A stretch of 64,000 nt of DNA from Branchiostoma floridae (lineage: Eukaryota > Chordata > Leptocardii > Amphioxiformes > Branchiostomatidae). The stretch covers positions 14,121,779-14,185,778 of the forward strand of contig NC_049991.1 of the NCBI RefSeq assembly GCF_000003815.2, given 5' to 3'. The notes under the pieces were generated by a model. That model was given only the letters and a program-made list of their open reading frames with translations. It did not search any database and had not been told where the DNA came from. Made by a program: the position numbers and the translations under genes. Positions 44,801 to 58,000 of the stretch are shown in pieces; positions within the stretch are counted from its first letter, which is position 1; the number at the start of each line of letters is the position of its first letter.

Positions 44801-47800
44801 AAACCCTGTATGAATCATAACTATTCACTTGAGATGGAAAGAACTTACTAGAACATAACCATATACTATAACAAGAGTTCCTCTGTTAATCATAACTCGT
44901 CTAAAATATAATCTAGTACGTTGTGATAAGGTTACTAAACCCTTCACAAATTTTCAGGTTATGGCTGAAGCTAAAACTGTAACCCCTAACGTATAGTCCA
45001 ATAGTTTCTCTAGAACATCAAAGTTTAGCTGTATGTGTGGGTAGGTATAGATAGAACTTAAAACATTCTAAGAGACTCAGTAATGTAGATTGGTTACATA
45101 GCAGGAAAGGATAGAGACCTTAGTGCAGGGGGAATGAAGTGAGGTGAGCTGTAAGGTCATAACATGTAAGTACTCTGAAAAAGTTGCATCCCATTGTATG
45201 CAGTTGTGTCCCTCATCGTTGGCTGCTTTACATGTGCTTTCCATGTACAGTGCCATTTGACTGTTCATTCTTACCCTTTCTGTTCCGTTCCAACAAGTTT
45301 AGTTGCTACAGACTTGTTAAAAAATGTTACATGATTATTGCTTGCATGAAGCCATCATACTGTGCAGCATGTTAACGCAAGGCTGCAAAAGTTGATAAAG
45401 CTGCAAGTTGTGTGTTGTACAGTTAATGTTCTCCCTGCAAAATGTCAAAAGAGTAAAATTTCCCAAGCTTTTAAAAGCATGTACATGTGCAAATTACTGG
45501 TAGTACATTTCAGGCCATAATTGGAGATTTTGACTAACAGTGAGTATATATATCAGTACAAAATCTTAACATAGTAAGCAATTACAATATCTCACATTTC
45601 TTTTCATCCTCACAATACAAGACCCATGTTCACAATCATACCATCTCCTTCTTGCTCATTCTAAAGGCGGCTGAGAGTGACTGATCTTTGACCACTCTGG
45701 GACTAACACAATCATGGTAAAGTCTACTTGACTTGGTTGCTTTGCACAACCAGTTCACTAAAGCCTACTAACATACCCCATGCAATATTTCCCATTTCAT
45801 AACTAACACTACACCTGGTAGATGTGTGTAGTTCTGTCTGTTAAATTCCCTCTACCCTATTGTAACTAAAGTTAACTTCTCATTTACTAACTGCTCACTG
45901 CAATCTGTTCACTGTTTCCTATAAGAGCTGTGCTGGCACTTAAACCTTTTGTCTGCTTGGCTGTAGCTATAATACAACTAACTCTTATACATGTCTGTCT
46001 ACACTGGTAACTCAGTTAACATAATCTTCTCATTGCACATCAGACTCAATCCAAATCAGTAGTGGTAAAGGAGATGGAATACTAGTATTCTTTGTAATAG
46101 CATAAATGTACTGATGTAAAAGAGTGCTACAGAGTGTTAACTTTGTATCTACCAGAACCAAGTACATACTGTACATGTACATGAACTCTTGTAGTCTACA
46201 TGTACCCGTAATTCATGAAAACTAGTGAAGAAAGCTCATACTAGTCATAGCCATTAACTAGATACAGAATATCCTCCTTATTGCAGTTTTTCAGCCATAC
46301 TTTTCATGAAGCCCACAGTTAAAATTCATTACTTTTACAGTTTAGATCTATGACTCCTAATCTTCTGCCACTCTGGTCTATACAAGACCTCTTAATCTTG
46401 TTCTGATCATACAACATTCACCCATCATACATTAATACAAAGTCAAAACAAATAGTTTTCATAGGGTCTGAGTTAACCCGTTTCCCTCCCCTTGTGTGTG
46501 AGTACATGTAACGTCTTATACCCTTATGTGATTAACCCTCAGTTATAGCAGTGCTACTCATGACCCCTCTCTCCCCCCACAAGCGTACATGCATGGAAAT
46601 CCTCCAGGCATTCGGCTCTGCATGTCAGGCTGGCACTCGCAGGTACATTTTTACGTGTTTGCCATCGGGTGGTCCTCACGTGAAATATGTGTCAACAGGA
46701 CCACATCGGGGCTATTCCATCGTCACCACTTATTTGTAACCATCTTTCTTTTTGGTTAGTCAGTGAAGCTAAAGCACAGAGAGGGTTTAAGGGCTCATAA
46801 AGTTTATAAACATTAATTTTGTCAGGATCCCTTTGTTGACTGATTTTTTCATCCTCTACTTTCTTCCTTTTTGGTGTCCTTTTCCATAATCTGAGTCAGA
46901 AATTCACTGTGAAATGTGTCCCTCTAAACTAAATTAAAAAGTGGAATAGCCCTTACTCAAAAGTTCCAAATACATGTATGTGTGTTTATTTTTCCTCATA
47001 TCTTTATGTTAATTAATGCAGTCATTGTCTTGTTCTGAATGCATGGTTTTCTAATCTGTTATATGTTATATATGCAGAAACAAGCTTTAAAAATACAGTT
47101 CACATAAAAATCACCACTACTCAACATGTACATATTAACAGGGGGCAAAGTAAATCCGGAGAAACATTATCTATTACTGATGACATTACATCATAATTAT
47201 GCAGGTAGTCTACATAAAAAAATAAAGTTTTGCAGATTGAGAGTATCTTTCGAGATTTGCAATGTTGTCTGTTAAATGTACTTTGTCATATGTTCACCAA
47301 ATTAAACATGTTTTCCATGTGTATGAAAAAGCTTGGCAGCTTTCGTGCATAGTACAAGTTGACCCACATTGTATGGTCTAAGAATTTTTTCGAGCGTGAT
47401 GTATGGCAATTGTTGTTGTTTGTCTCTTTATTTCCTTTCCTGTATGCCAGTCATTGGTTTATGTTTTTTGCACCCATTTTTGTTATAATGCATGTCAACA
47501 CTTTTAGTTCCTACATTTGTTTGTTATAATTTGAACAAAGGTTACGAGTAAAAATTTGTGTCTATGCATGACTTACAATTACATGGAAGGAAATAGCATG
47601 TTTTTGTTGTATCAGTGCGTTAGCAAGTATCATGTATTCTACTTAACTGTAAAAAGACAATTTTTATTTTTCTTCTTATTGCGCTATTCAGATTCCTAAC
47701 CTCATGAGTCTTCGAACAGAAAAAAATAACAATTGGTTCTCTTTACCAGCACGCGTTTCTACTTTGCCATTATTCATGTTAAAAAAATGAATCATATGAC

Positions 47801-48114
47801 AAAAAAGTATGCCTAGATTTATGAATCTCAGAACAGGCAGTAGATTATCTTTTTCATTTGGCAAATTGGAAATGACCTGTTGCCACTTTTTAAAAGATTT
47901 TTATCCTAAAAGGTAGATTGGAATATTGATTTGTATGTGCTGCCAAAATGACGTTTGTCAGCCAGTAAAGCTTGACAGTGGACAGCCAGCAATATGGGAG
48001 AATAAAAGAACTCTACATTTACTTTTAATGTGTTTTCCTTCCAGGGCCAAGCGACTGAACAGAGGGTCGGTGTCCTCCCCCAATCCACAGGGCCTGGTGA
48101 AGATCACAGTGTGA
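32851..48114 (+). CDS. NDE1: NDE1/NDEL1, nuclear distribution E homologue
   Basis: Dynein and LIS1 cofactor at centrosomes, kinetochores and the nuclear envelope. Exons: 32851-32936 (ATG), 36901-37054, 38551-38745, 39777-39867, 40509-40721, 41134-41240, 41653-41744, 42157-42336 and 48045-48114 (stop 48112-48114). All phases agree, giving about 395 residues, or about 335 if the 42157-42336 exon is skipped. The start [11 protein letters not shown], the long coiled coil (residues ~8-190, with [32 protein letters not shown] and [16 protein letters not shown]) and the C-terminal [20 protein letters not shown] are nearly identical to vertebrate NDE1/NDEL1. One gene here against two in vertebrates fits a pre-duplication chordate. 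Introns 1 (4 kb) and 8 (5.7 kb) are large. Confidence 0.97.
32937..36900 (+). other. NDE1 intron 1
   Basis: A 4-kb intron without a recognisable gene. It holds the inverted repeat with hammerhead-like sequence at 34461-34718. Other ORFs are short and of no clear nature. Confidence 0.8.
34461..34718. mobile_element. Inverted repeat with hammerhead-ribozyme-like motif (possible Penelope-like remnant)
   Basis: Two ~72-bp arms (34461-34532 and 34646-34718) are near reverse complements, containing TTCTTCGTTACACAACCTTC and its inverse. Next to the right arm, CTGATGA (34637-34643) is followed by GGTGAC-AGATA-GTCGCC, a 6-bp stem and 5-base loop, then AAAAC. The left arm, read on the minus strand, has the corresponding stem followed by an intact GAAA. 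CUGAUGA, stem II and GAAA are the hammerhead core, and such motifs are known in Penelope-like retroelements. Confidence 0.4.
36901..39867 (+). CDS. NDE1: NDE1 coiled-coil exons 2-4
   Basis: Exons 36901-37054, 38551-38745 and 39777-39867 code for the parallel coiled coil. The N-terminal part contacts the dynein intermediate chain, and the segment around [10 protein letters not shown] binds LIS1 in the vertebrate proteins. Heptads run unbroken across the exon joints. Confidence 0.96.
40090..40250. mobile_element. TGTAAATGCA-type MITE copy, TA-flanked
   Basis: Starts TACTGTAAATACAG and ends ACATTTACCGTA, with TCGCGGTGG and CCGCGAACTTAAA inside. Located in the NDE1 intron before exon 40509-40721. 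Confidence 0.85.
40509..41744 (+). CDS. NDE1: NDE1 exons 5-7: linker and conserved C-terminal helix
   Basis: Exon 40509-40721 is a charged Pro-rich linker with Ser/Thr-Pro sites, likely targets of mitotic kinases. Exons 41134-41240 and 41653-41744 encode [19 protein letters not shown] and [15 protein letters not shown], the conserved C-terminal helix. The Cys in ASCRNF is at the position of the palmitoylated Cys in the vertebrate proteins. Confidence 0.95.
41266..41436. mobile_element. 171-bp MITE with near-perfect 8-bp target duplication (hAT-like)
   Basis: TAATCTCCAAGCAGATTTAC at the left is inverted at the right (GATCTGCTTGGAAATTA). GCATAAGATAGTATCAAA also pairs with TTTGATACTATCTTAT. Flanks TGCAAAGG and TGCAATGG match at 7 of 8 bases. 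In the NDE1 intron just after exon 41134-41240. Confidence 0.8.
42157..42381 (+). CDS. NDE1: NDE1 alternative exon 8 (spliced at 42336, or terminal with stop at 42379-42381)
   Basis: The acceptor ACAACATAG opens a Ser/Thr/Pro-rich frame in the right phase. A donor GTATAT after 42336 would join the final exon in frame. If it is not used, the frame reads on for 14 more codons and stops at TAG 42379-42381, giving a different C-terminus. The exon can also be skipped without frame change, because exon 7 ends in the same phase. Which forms exist cannot be told from sequence. Confidence 0.6.
42382..48044 (+). other. NDE1 intron 8
   Basis: AT-rich, with one protein-like ORF at 43943-44335 and a possible small exon near 46582-46640, where a pyrimidine-rich acceptor and a GT donor flank 59 bp. 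The phase of that 59-bp piece does not fit the final exon, so it is not called. Confidence 0.6.
43943..44335 (+). other. Unidentified 130-codon ORF in NDE1 intron 8
   Basis: The last ~85 codons look like real protein (amphipathic [16 protein letters not shown], then a Pro/Ser-rich linker, then [14 protein letters not shown]) and end in a stop. CTAG/TAG acceptors at 43986-43989 could start it as a terminal exon. I do not recognise the family. Options: an alternative NDE1 terminal exon, a fragment of another gene moved here, or chance. Confidence 0.3.
48045..48114 (+). CDS. NDE1: NDE1 last coding exon
   Basis: A strong acceptor (TTTTCCTTCCAG) precedes a 22-codon frame ending GLVKITV and a TGA stop. 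Its required phase fits both exon 7 and the 42336 donor of exon 8. The end in a hydrophobic Val resembles a PDZ-type C-terminus. Confidence 0.8.
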
Positions 48115-48802
48115 ATCAAGACACAGTTACTGACCCCAAGAGTTTCTACCAAATAGCTTTCTAGCTGTATTCTTACTTAATTGAGCACGCATTGCTTTCA
48201 TGACTTTATAACACGTGATTCCACAAAATATATCCTCCAGCAGAATACATTCAGTTGTCATCTGTGCCTATTACCACTCATGGCCAAGCAGACAAAAGTT
48301 TTTTTTTGTTTTTTTTCAAAACGCCTACCCCAGCTTTTCAATAGGGAGGCAGATGTTCCTATACCTAATGTCTATCAGTTGCCAGGAGAAAAGTTGCTAT
48401 TGAAATAACTGAGCTCCCATCACAATGGTAAAAGATATTGCCTAATATAGGTGGTGTAAAATCTCCAATGCCCTTTTCAATGTGCCATTCAACAGGGAGG
48501 TTTAGGGTTCTCCAGTTTATGGGGGTCAACTACAACTATATGAACCTACAGTTTGGTGAGGATGTGTGCAGCATTACTCCGTATCACTTGCCTCGTTGGG
48601 ATGAATTAAAAACATCCAGCATTTAGATAATTAAACCAACATGCTAACAGCTGTTTTTAAAGGTCTTCACTTTTCCTTCTGATCTATTACGAAAAAATTA
48701 ACATGGAATACATGGTTGTGTTCATCACCAAGCATATATAGGTAGCATACTGTTCTTGCCAGGAAAATTGACATTTATGACCAGTTCAACTCAAAACACC
48801 AT

Positions 48803-48927
48803 NNNNNNNNNNNNNNNNNNNNNNNNNNNNNNNNNNNNNNNNNNNNNNNNNNNNNNNNNNNNNNNNNNNNNNNNNNNNNNNNNNNNNNNNNNNNNNNNNN
48901 NNNNNNNNNNNNNNNNNNNNNNNNNNN
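48803..48927. other. Assembly gap (125 N)
   Basis: Run of N downstream of the NDE1 stop. Any translation across it is meaningless. Confidence 1.
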
Positions 48928-49778
48928 TATCTGCATGTTTGGGGAGGTTTCGTAGCTGGACAGGAAATAAAATGGTACAAATGGGCCAAGTGACGAAATT
49001 TGCCCCTATTTTATTTTATTTAATACAACATTTTCAGAAGAAAGCAAAATGTAATGAAAAGCTGGTATAGGTTTTAAGTATTTATTTTGTTAATTATAAA
49101 ATTATCCTGTTAAAATGTAACAAAACGAAATATCATGGAACTGTATATGGTCTCCATATGCAGCTTTAAGCGTAAAGTATGATATCTCATAGCTTATATT
49201 TATTTCTAATTTCTTGCTCAAGTTACTATACTTGTGTGCCGTTGTGAATGTTATTTGAGAGAAATTGGTGTATTTGGAATGTATAGTTCTGTGTATAATA
49301 GATGTACATGTAACTGATGTTTATTTTCCCATTCAAAAAGGAAAGACATAATGCAATTCCACCATCTCCACTTTGCAATATCATGGTATCAAAATGTTTG
49401 TTAGTAATAGTAGTCATTATTCATGTTCAAATATGTTCACCACATACATGTATCAGACAGATACAAAGTTGTCAAATCCATAGCACTTCTACATTTCCTT
49501 CTGGGTACATATATTTGTGTACAGTGAAAGTCACACCAACCATCATACGAGTGTTACTGTACATGTAATGCACCCTATTTTGTAAATCCTCATGTTGTGG
49601 GAATGTGCAGGCATGTATAACAGATGTGATTAAGTCAACTGTTCTTTCTGTACAACTTGGCAGGATATTATGAAATTTCTTTTAATTCAGGGCTAATGCT
49701 CAGAAGACTTTTTTTTTATGTACCGTTGATTAAGAAGTTGATTGTGCTGGTGCTATGGCAATGTGTAAGACCGTTACA

Positions 49779-49797
49779 TGATATATATATATATATA
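49779..49797. repeat. (TA)n microsatellite
   Basis: Short uninterrupted AT dinucleotide run. Confidence 0.9.
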
Positions 49798-52221
49798 TGC
49801 CTTCACATGTACTATTTGCGATATACTTTGTGTATTACAAATCAACCAACACATATACATGTACATGTGTAGGGCATTTTATAATTTGTCACAACTGACA
49901 ACATCCATGATTTGGTTCACCAGCATGATTGGCATATTCCATTGTGAAGCAACGAAGAAACCATTGATGCTGGACCAGAATTGTTAACTTGAGACAGGGT
50001 GAACCTTTTCTTTTAATCATCGTGGTAGGAAGTTGATTCAGGAAACCAGACGAGTTCGGTTGGTTATTTTAGTTAGGTTTCCAGTGTGAAAACTCATCAC
50101 CAGTTACAGCTGCAATGAGTATATCTACTGTGTACCTGTGTTCAAAATATTTGGCGTTATGCACATACTGGTTTAAAGATTAGAAGACTGTATTGGGGAT
50201 GTGGATAAGCATGGCAAAGGCGAATTGCATGCACCAATGAATTGTATGGTTAGGCTGTCATATTTTTATTCTACAGCTATAAAACTGTCATTGGGTTATT
50301 GGTGCTTGGAGGGTGAAGAGATACATAGAAGGGAAAATGAATGTGTTGAAGCTGTGGTGTGTAATGAGAAAACTGCATATGTACGAGGGACAGGGTAGAT
50401 TTCACTCATTTCAGTTAATAACTGGTGATACTTGAACATGTCCTCTTAATTAGACCTTGTGTGGATTGTCTGTAATGATTCTTTTGAGTATAGACATCAA
50501 GCAAATTCTGTTTTATAATGAAAAACAAATGTCCATGTTACCACTTACCATGTCATGTGGTTTTCTACCTGTCCGTATATGAGATGTTTGTGAATAATAC
50601 AGAGTATTTTGTCCTGAGTGATTGAATATTTTATACTGTACATAATTATCAGTAGGTATTGCTATGGACTAAAATATTTGTGCTGAACAATTATCTTACT
50701 AGTACTCCTAATTGTATACTTTTGACCAGTTTTAGGTAAGAAGTTCTGTTGTCTGAAAGTGCTAGCAAGTATCCAGCTAAGACTTGTTTAGCTACTATGA
50801 ATTGACTTGTTTAGAGAGATGTTACAGGAAAAAGGGCCAAAGAATTGACATTAGATAAAGTTTGCATAAAATGTGTGGCTTCTGTATGTATGGAAATGCA
50901 TGTTACTGTTGCCTTTCCCGAAATGCATTTTGTATCTCCTTTGTGCCTCTCCTACCAAGAACAGCAACTATTACCGTTGCAGGAAGAAAAGTCAATTACT
51001 GTGGGTGACCAAACTCCATAGAGGACTTGGTACTGATCACATGTGCACACAAACTGCACAAAAACCCAACAGATATGCCAATACTAGTCCCGTTCGCTAG
51101 TATAATTGTTTTGTTTCAGCAATTCAACACTGTAGGTATCACTTAACCTAGCATGTTGGACATCCAGAAAAGCTGTCCCCAACCCTATACACTGTAATCT
51201 AAAATACCAGTCGTCTTTTGTAGCATTTTAGCATGTTACAGGTTTGGAACTTGAAAAGTCCAGTATTGGTCAAAATGATCTTTCTACCCAATCGTGGTCT
51301 TGTAAAGGAAAGAAGTTGTCAATGAGTACTGTTTATTCATGGCTGTACAAATGTGTGGATGTATTTGTAATTCCTTCACGTTACTGTAAATAAAAATATT
51401 ACAGCAACCTCTGCCTCTTAATTTCTTTGCTGTCACAAAAACAACTGGTTTTCTCGATAAAGTTAAACTTCCAACACGAAAATTGGGCTTACCCAAACTT
51501 TCGACTGTTCAACTCCAGTCTTTATCAAGGAATGGAAGCTCCACTGCTTCTGAGACGTCACGTTATGCAGATAGCACACATGATTTTGTCAGTTTTAGAT
51601 CATAATTCGCAGGAAGTTGATGGCACAATGTATGTCACAAGCAGTGGATCGACTATTCCTTAACAAAGACTGAAGTTGAACAGTAAAAAATTTGGGTCCA
51701 ATAATTTTTGTGGTGGAACTTAAAGTTTGACTTTACCCTGAATGACTTCTACAAACACATCTGAACTTTCAAGTCAACCACAGGCTTTGTGCAGTCTTGG
51801 TAATAGAATATCAAATACATGTTGGATTGTATTCTCTAATCCTGACCCTAGTAGATGAACAGGTGTCATACAAACAAAAACAATATCTTGTCATTTCATT
51901 CTGCAGTATTTATTAGTTGGCATAGACACAAAATGTCCCTGTACACATCCAAATCATCGAAAAAGATTACATGTGCACTGTCTCAGACATTCGGAAAATA
52001 CAAAATGTAATTCAGGCAGATATATTCTCTTTGCTTTCTATTCAACACGGTATTTTATACCCATGTATTGTATCATGTCTGCCATTTTTATCATGTCTAT
52101 CAACAGGGTTTTTTTTCACATATAGAAGTCAATGTGATACTTCAGAGTCTGCTCCACACTCATAATATGCATGTACATTTAGTTTAATGCTTTAGTCCAA
52201 ATACAAATATAGTCCTCCATG

Positions 52222-55003
52222 TTATAAAAGTCCCTGTGAAGTGAGGTCACTGCTGGACTCCCCTGCCCTGTTGAGCTGGACCTCCTGTGAGATCAGTGAC
52301 ACCTCCTGGGTCATGATGGTCTCTGCTGCAGCCACCAGCTCCTCCATCCTGCAGTCACACAGACATGTTTTCAATCTTTCACCATTTAAGACATCACCAA
52401 AAGTATTTCTAGAACTAAAAGCACAAAACCCAATCATTTTTCTGAACATGGGACAGTTCATTAACCACTGCCTTCAAAGAAGAAGTCATACCTGACAACA
52501 GTATACATTGTATCATATAGTTGATTAGACTGGTGTTATGTATCACACTAACTACTTCTCTTAGTCCTTGAGACTGTAAATGCAATTAGCTTTCGGGCAT
52601 GATTTTGCAAATAGAAGCAATTCAAGAATATTGGAGAGAGCAATATGGAAAGTGCACAGTCATGGTGTTGTGCTATTGTGCAGAAGAATTTGATTCTGCC
52701 GGTGCTGCAGCCTGGGTACTATCCGATTTCTACCGGGGCTCTTTGCACTCGCTGCCCTAAAAAGATTTTTGGTGCCCAGGCGAGCGGTGTTGGACTATGA
52801 AGACTAAAGGTCTACATATGAAGACTATACAATGTAAGTGGCTAGCAGATAATGAGCTGCCTTCTATTTGCTTTCCACTCATATCTGTCAACAGAACTAC
52901 CAGGCTACATTGCAAAGTGTACATGAATGCACGTAAGCTGAAGTCCATCTTCAGAGATGGGAATTACTCCAACCAAGTTGGCACTGGTTTGCACTCATCT
53001 TCAATTGAGAAGAGAGGCAGGAAAAATATGACAGAACAACTGTGACGGTTGGATCACCTTTTGAGTAGAACCCCCTCTGCTGATGTTGTCTTCTGCAGTT
53101 CTTCCAACTCCTTGGAGAACTTGGTGACCTTGGGCAGCTGTCTGCTAGTCATGACACTCAGCTGCCCGAGTAACTGCTCTATCTCATTCACAGACTCATA
53201 CAGCTTTTCTGGAACACAGGAAATAGGTTTGTCTCATGACTGCGCATGGATACAAATATATTGCGAACAAGATAAGCTGCCATGTAATGCATTGAGAAAA
53301 CCTAATTGAAATCTGTTCCCCTTGCTACCCCAATCCCTATCAAACCATTGGTCTCTTGTATTGTCTAAATTCTACAACAATAGATATCATGGCACAGTCA
53401 TCTCTGTACATCAAATCATAATTAATATTATGTACAGTATGTAAAACATCATGACATACAATGTAGATATGTCATTTTGATATATAAAGGTTATGATCTA
53501 CTTACTGATATAATCTTCATTGTCGACATCATCAGATACAGAGATGGTTGCTAGGTGGTGCCTCGTGGTATCCAAGGCATGAGCAAACTCACTGTAGTCC
53601 TGTTGCATCTTGGGAGCACTGTCTACCAGAGGCTGTAGTGCTGCTTCCTGCCAACAGGGAGAGACAAAAACACAATTCCAAAATGTTCAATGGATTTCAA
53701 CTTTTTGTGTACATTTCCATCCATTTAATTCACTTCTGTTTGTGATTTTATGATCTGGAAAATCTTTATTCTTTTCCTTCAAAATGTCTGCCACAATTTT
53801 TTTTCAAAATATTAAAAAATCACATGTGGGTTTGTCACCAGGTAGCAACCTTCAAAGCTTCACATATTTTTCTGTCCTGCTCTGAAATACCTGTAAGATA
53901 GATGTTTTATTTGTACAGCAACAAGTCTGTAAAATGTACATTTATATCTTCATAAATGTACCTGCATCTTCAGCATTCTGTCCAACAGGTTCTGGTACTT
54001 CAGACAGTGGATACGCTGCTTGCCCTCTGTGATCTTCTTCCTCAGGTCTTCATTCTTCTCCCACAGTGCATAGCAGTATTGCTACAATGGATGAAGAGCA
54101 AATACATGTAACTTGGAGAATGGTCTGGCATTTTACTCACAATGGATTCCTAAAGTAGCCAGATGGCACCCAGGCTGATTCCTAAGATCAATTCTCAGAA
54201 ATCGCACCATCATTCAAGACAGCACACTAATCTAATTACCCATCACAAATGTTAGTGACCATCCTTTTTCTTTCTTCCCCTAATAATGCCAGCTATCTCC
54301 CTCCTTTTTTGGGATCATCCGTCGTCCCTATTCCATGGCAGTCGGATGACCAGCTGTCCATGAACCACTACACTACTTTAAGGAAGGATTTCCACCTGCA
54401 GTACTGCAATACCTGAAAATACTGCCAGGAGGCCCAAAATTGTCTTGTTTCTCCGGGATTTCAATAAATACCCACATACAAACCCATCAAAGGATCTTGA
54501 GTGCAACTACACATACATATACCATTATAGTATAGGTAAAAAGTTACTCACTGATGATTGTTTCTCTTTCTCCTTGAGATCTTTTTCCATCTGAAAATCA
54601 AATGTTAAGAAATGAAAAATTCCACCCTGCAGTGCATTAGCAACAGTCACATGAAGCCATGTTTAAAAACTCTGATATGCTGATATGCACTCGGGAGCTC
54701 TGAATCTTTATTCTATAGGCACATTTTACCAAACAATGTCTATATGTCTTTGAGTTTTTTTTTTTACTAGTTTTGTTATCTACCACTGACAGTGTCAATT
54801 GACACAGAAAATGACACCAGTATACAGTAGAAATCAACACATTACACAGTATAGCAAAAAACAACAATGTTAGAATGCCAAGAAGGGAAGCTGATATATA
54901 TGGAGACTACACAGGTTCTCACCTTGGAGCTGATATAGAGCCACTGCAGGTACCTGATGTACCACATGTCCAGCTGGTGTTGGGTCACCTCAGTACTGGC
55001 CTT
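52222..55003 (-). CDS. HAUS8: HAUS8 coiled-coil exons (C-terminal half)
   Basis: Exons 54923-55003 (LDMWYIRYLQWLYISSK), 54552-54590, 53962-54081 (NEDLRKKITEGKQRIHCLKY), 53506-53647 (ALDTTRHH motif), 53058-53208 (NEIEQLLGQLSVM) and 52222-52348 (MEELVAAAETIMTQEVSLIS) form the alpha-helical half that packs with HAUS6 in augmin. A TTTATT at 51909-51914 gives an AATAAA poly(A) signal on the minus strand. Confidence 0.85.
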
Positions 55004-58000
55004 CTCATGGACAAAACAAACACACACTGTCAGAACTACTCTCTCTTTCACAGCTTTCATCATGTTAATCATAATATTAGCACTTGGCTTTACTATGCCC
55101 TGCTGAATTTTTTTACAACAATAGCAAGCATAGCCTGATTAAATCTCGCTTATAGCAGCCCGCCCAACATCCGCCGGGCAGGGGCCAGTTACAGCCCTGG
55201 ACAGCAGAGTTTGTGTTACACAGACTATAGCAAGCAAAATCTATATTAGCCAGTACTATGCCAGTTTTTTATGGTGAGTCCCTTCTTTGTGTTATAACAA
55301 AGTTTAAACTTTTCAATATGGAATTTACCAACACAGATGAGCTTTCATTCGGCTATGCCAGTTATACTGGTAAACAGGTACAGATACATAATATTATTGA
55401 TTACAATACTCAATAGGTACAATGTAGGTAAGAAGCCTATGTATGTACATTTGTGTGTATACCTTTTTCTTAGGTTTCCCTTTTGATGCAGATGTAGCTG
55501 TTGAGGGTGCTGGGAAGAGAATGGAGACTGTCAAAATCACTAGCTCTAGCAAAGTATGTCACTAGTAAAGCTTTAACAGTAATGATCAACTAGTGTTCTA
55601 TCCATGGCTAAAATTGAAAATTAAAAAAGTTACTGGTGCATTTTACAAGAATATCTATGACTGGTTTTGAATTAATAAACTCTTGTCTTGAAGTCGTTTT
55701 AAAAAGTCATCTCTTGTTCCTGTTCTTTTACTCTGATTGAATAAAGATTCAAGGCATAATGTTAACAGTGCTATAACGAAATGAATGGAGATTTAATTTG
55801 AAATACGTTATGTTCTTGTTCATGTTCTTTTACTCTGAATAAAGATTTAATTTGAAAAAAGTCATAATTTGCTATCAAGAAATAATCTGCTATAAAGAAA
55901 TGACTGACCAACTAGTATGCTGTCTGCGGTGGGGATGGCTGAGATGTCCCCCAGGGTCATGGAGCCCGGGGTGTGGGGGTGGGTCCCGCCCATGGGTGTC
56001 GACGCTGCCCTCTTACTGCCAGCAACGACTGGTGTCGATGTCGGCCTCTTGTTTCCAGCAAGTATCGGTGTAGAGCCATGCTGTGATTCCTTCCTCACAG
56101 ACTTATCTCTACATGATACACAATAAATATCTATTGAATAGAGTTTCAGTGATGAAAAGCAGAGTGATATTGTTAGTTCAAGTGCCTTCAAAAGCAATAC
56201 TAGTAACATACCAGGATTTTCTTACATGTAGACTATAATTATAAAAGTCATCAAATTTGTGATTTGCCAATTGATGAATGTATCTACAAGGACAACATTA
56301 TTTAAAAAAGACAGACAAGATAAAACAATTATTCCAAACAAAACAAGTTAAGAAAACAATATTTGTCATGTAGATTGAAACCAATGTTATCCAGTCATAA
56401 TTAAAATGTAGTCTGAGAACTACTTTAAGAAAAAACACAACTTCCCTGAAGGATTTGAAATTACTACTCTTAAAGCAGAGGTTCAGCTCTGGCTATTTTT
56501 TTGCATGTTTTAGACATGTTTGTGTCCGTTTGACATGAAGAAAACAATTCAAAATAATAAGCCCAACAAAAAATGCCCAAACTAGTCAAAAACAACCAGA
56601 GCCAAATCTTTGCTTGGGCTGTATGAATTACCATAGATTCTGAAACATCTTCCCAAATATCAGTTAGCCAGAATTAGTTCCCTGCAGATTTTGGTAGGTT
56701 CCTACCTGCTGAAGGATGAACTCTGTGCGACCTTCCTCTTAGCAGTGCTTGTTGTCCGGGAGGGGGCTGGTTTAGGAGTTTGAACAGCAGAGGATTGTGT
56801 ACTCTGGAATAAAACAATCATATTTTAGTTAAACAAGCTAATTTTAGTGTCCATGTCATCTTCCTTTTCCTCATTTTACAAACTTCTTGGTGTAACCACC
56901 ACCTTTAAACTAGGGGTTCATTGAATACATACAGATGTACATGTAACGTTACTTCAAATTGTGATACATTCTTAATAACATGCCAAATCATAGCTGACAG
57001 AGTTCCTTCCCTTACCCATACTACATGTATTTTGCAACCATGGTATGGCAATGCTGCATTAATTGCACATTGTAAAAACATAGGAATAGGTAGTAGAACA
57101 CATATAAGAGGGATAGGTAGTAGAAGTAGTAATAACCTTGCCAATCTTGGGTTTGTCAGGAAGTACTGCAGCTTTGGCTTTCTGCATGTACCGGGACTCA
57201 ACAATAATACCTGTAGAGAAGGATAACAAAATATCTGTCATAAAGCTGTCAGATTAATGCATAAATTATGCATAAGTAAGTAATACTAGTAGTTTAGCTT
57301 GTAGGAAAATGTAAAGCTTTTATGAAAATGTTAGGAGAGGACCAAAGAAAAGTTACAAACATTGTACATGATAACGATGCATACATATCTAAGGTAAATG
57401 ACCCTAAAATTGTTTGCATTTAATTTTAAACCTCTTGGGTGTCAATAACAAAAGAGCAAAAATTTCTGACAAAATATGCAAGATGTATCTGATTCTTCAC
57501 CTTTGGGTTTCTTTTTCTTCTTTGTTGGCTGCTCCCTGGTTACAAGTAGAAGATGGAGCATTAGAAACTTGTGTCATCAACAAACGTAAGTACCGGGTAA
57601 GTCAGAACAGTAAGTCATTAACTGGCCTTCAGCTTGCAATACAATATATTCAGCCCATTACAAGTCATATCATCCCTTCCACCCCCACTTTCATACCAAA
57701 TTTCTGAGGTCTATTAAAGCCAGTGCAAAGTCTCATCCCCACCCTAACCTGCCTTATCCCATCTACCATTCAGCCCCATACCAAGGCCTACACACATTTG
57801 TCTACCCATTATCATTCCCAAAAGCCCAACACAATCCATCTCCTTGCACAAACCTATTCCCTGTTCCTAGATGTTTATAAATTGTACCACGTAAGAGTAC
57901 CTTTGTGAATCTGTTACACTAACAGCAGTTGAACTTCCTTGATCCTTCACAGAATCTAGATAAAATGTGGAAAAAAGAATAAACAGGGATCAAACAATGT

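Larger units (their letters stand above)
48115..51410 (+). other. NDE1: Probable NDE1 3' UTR / downstream region
   Basis: AT-rich, no credible coding exon. AATAAA at about 51389, followed by a G/T- and C-rich stretch, is a candidate poly(A) signal. The 125-bp gap 48803-48927 interrupts it, and a (TA)n run lies at 49779-49797. Confidence 0.4.

Noticed and set aside
46582..46640. Extra NDE1 exon with pyrimidine-rich acceptor and GT donor
   Set aside because: At 59 bp it breaks the phase needed for the final exon, and its translation is not conserved with any NDE1 I know.
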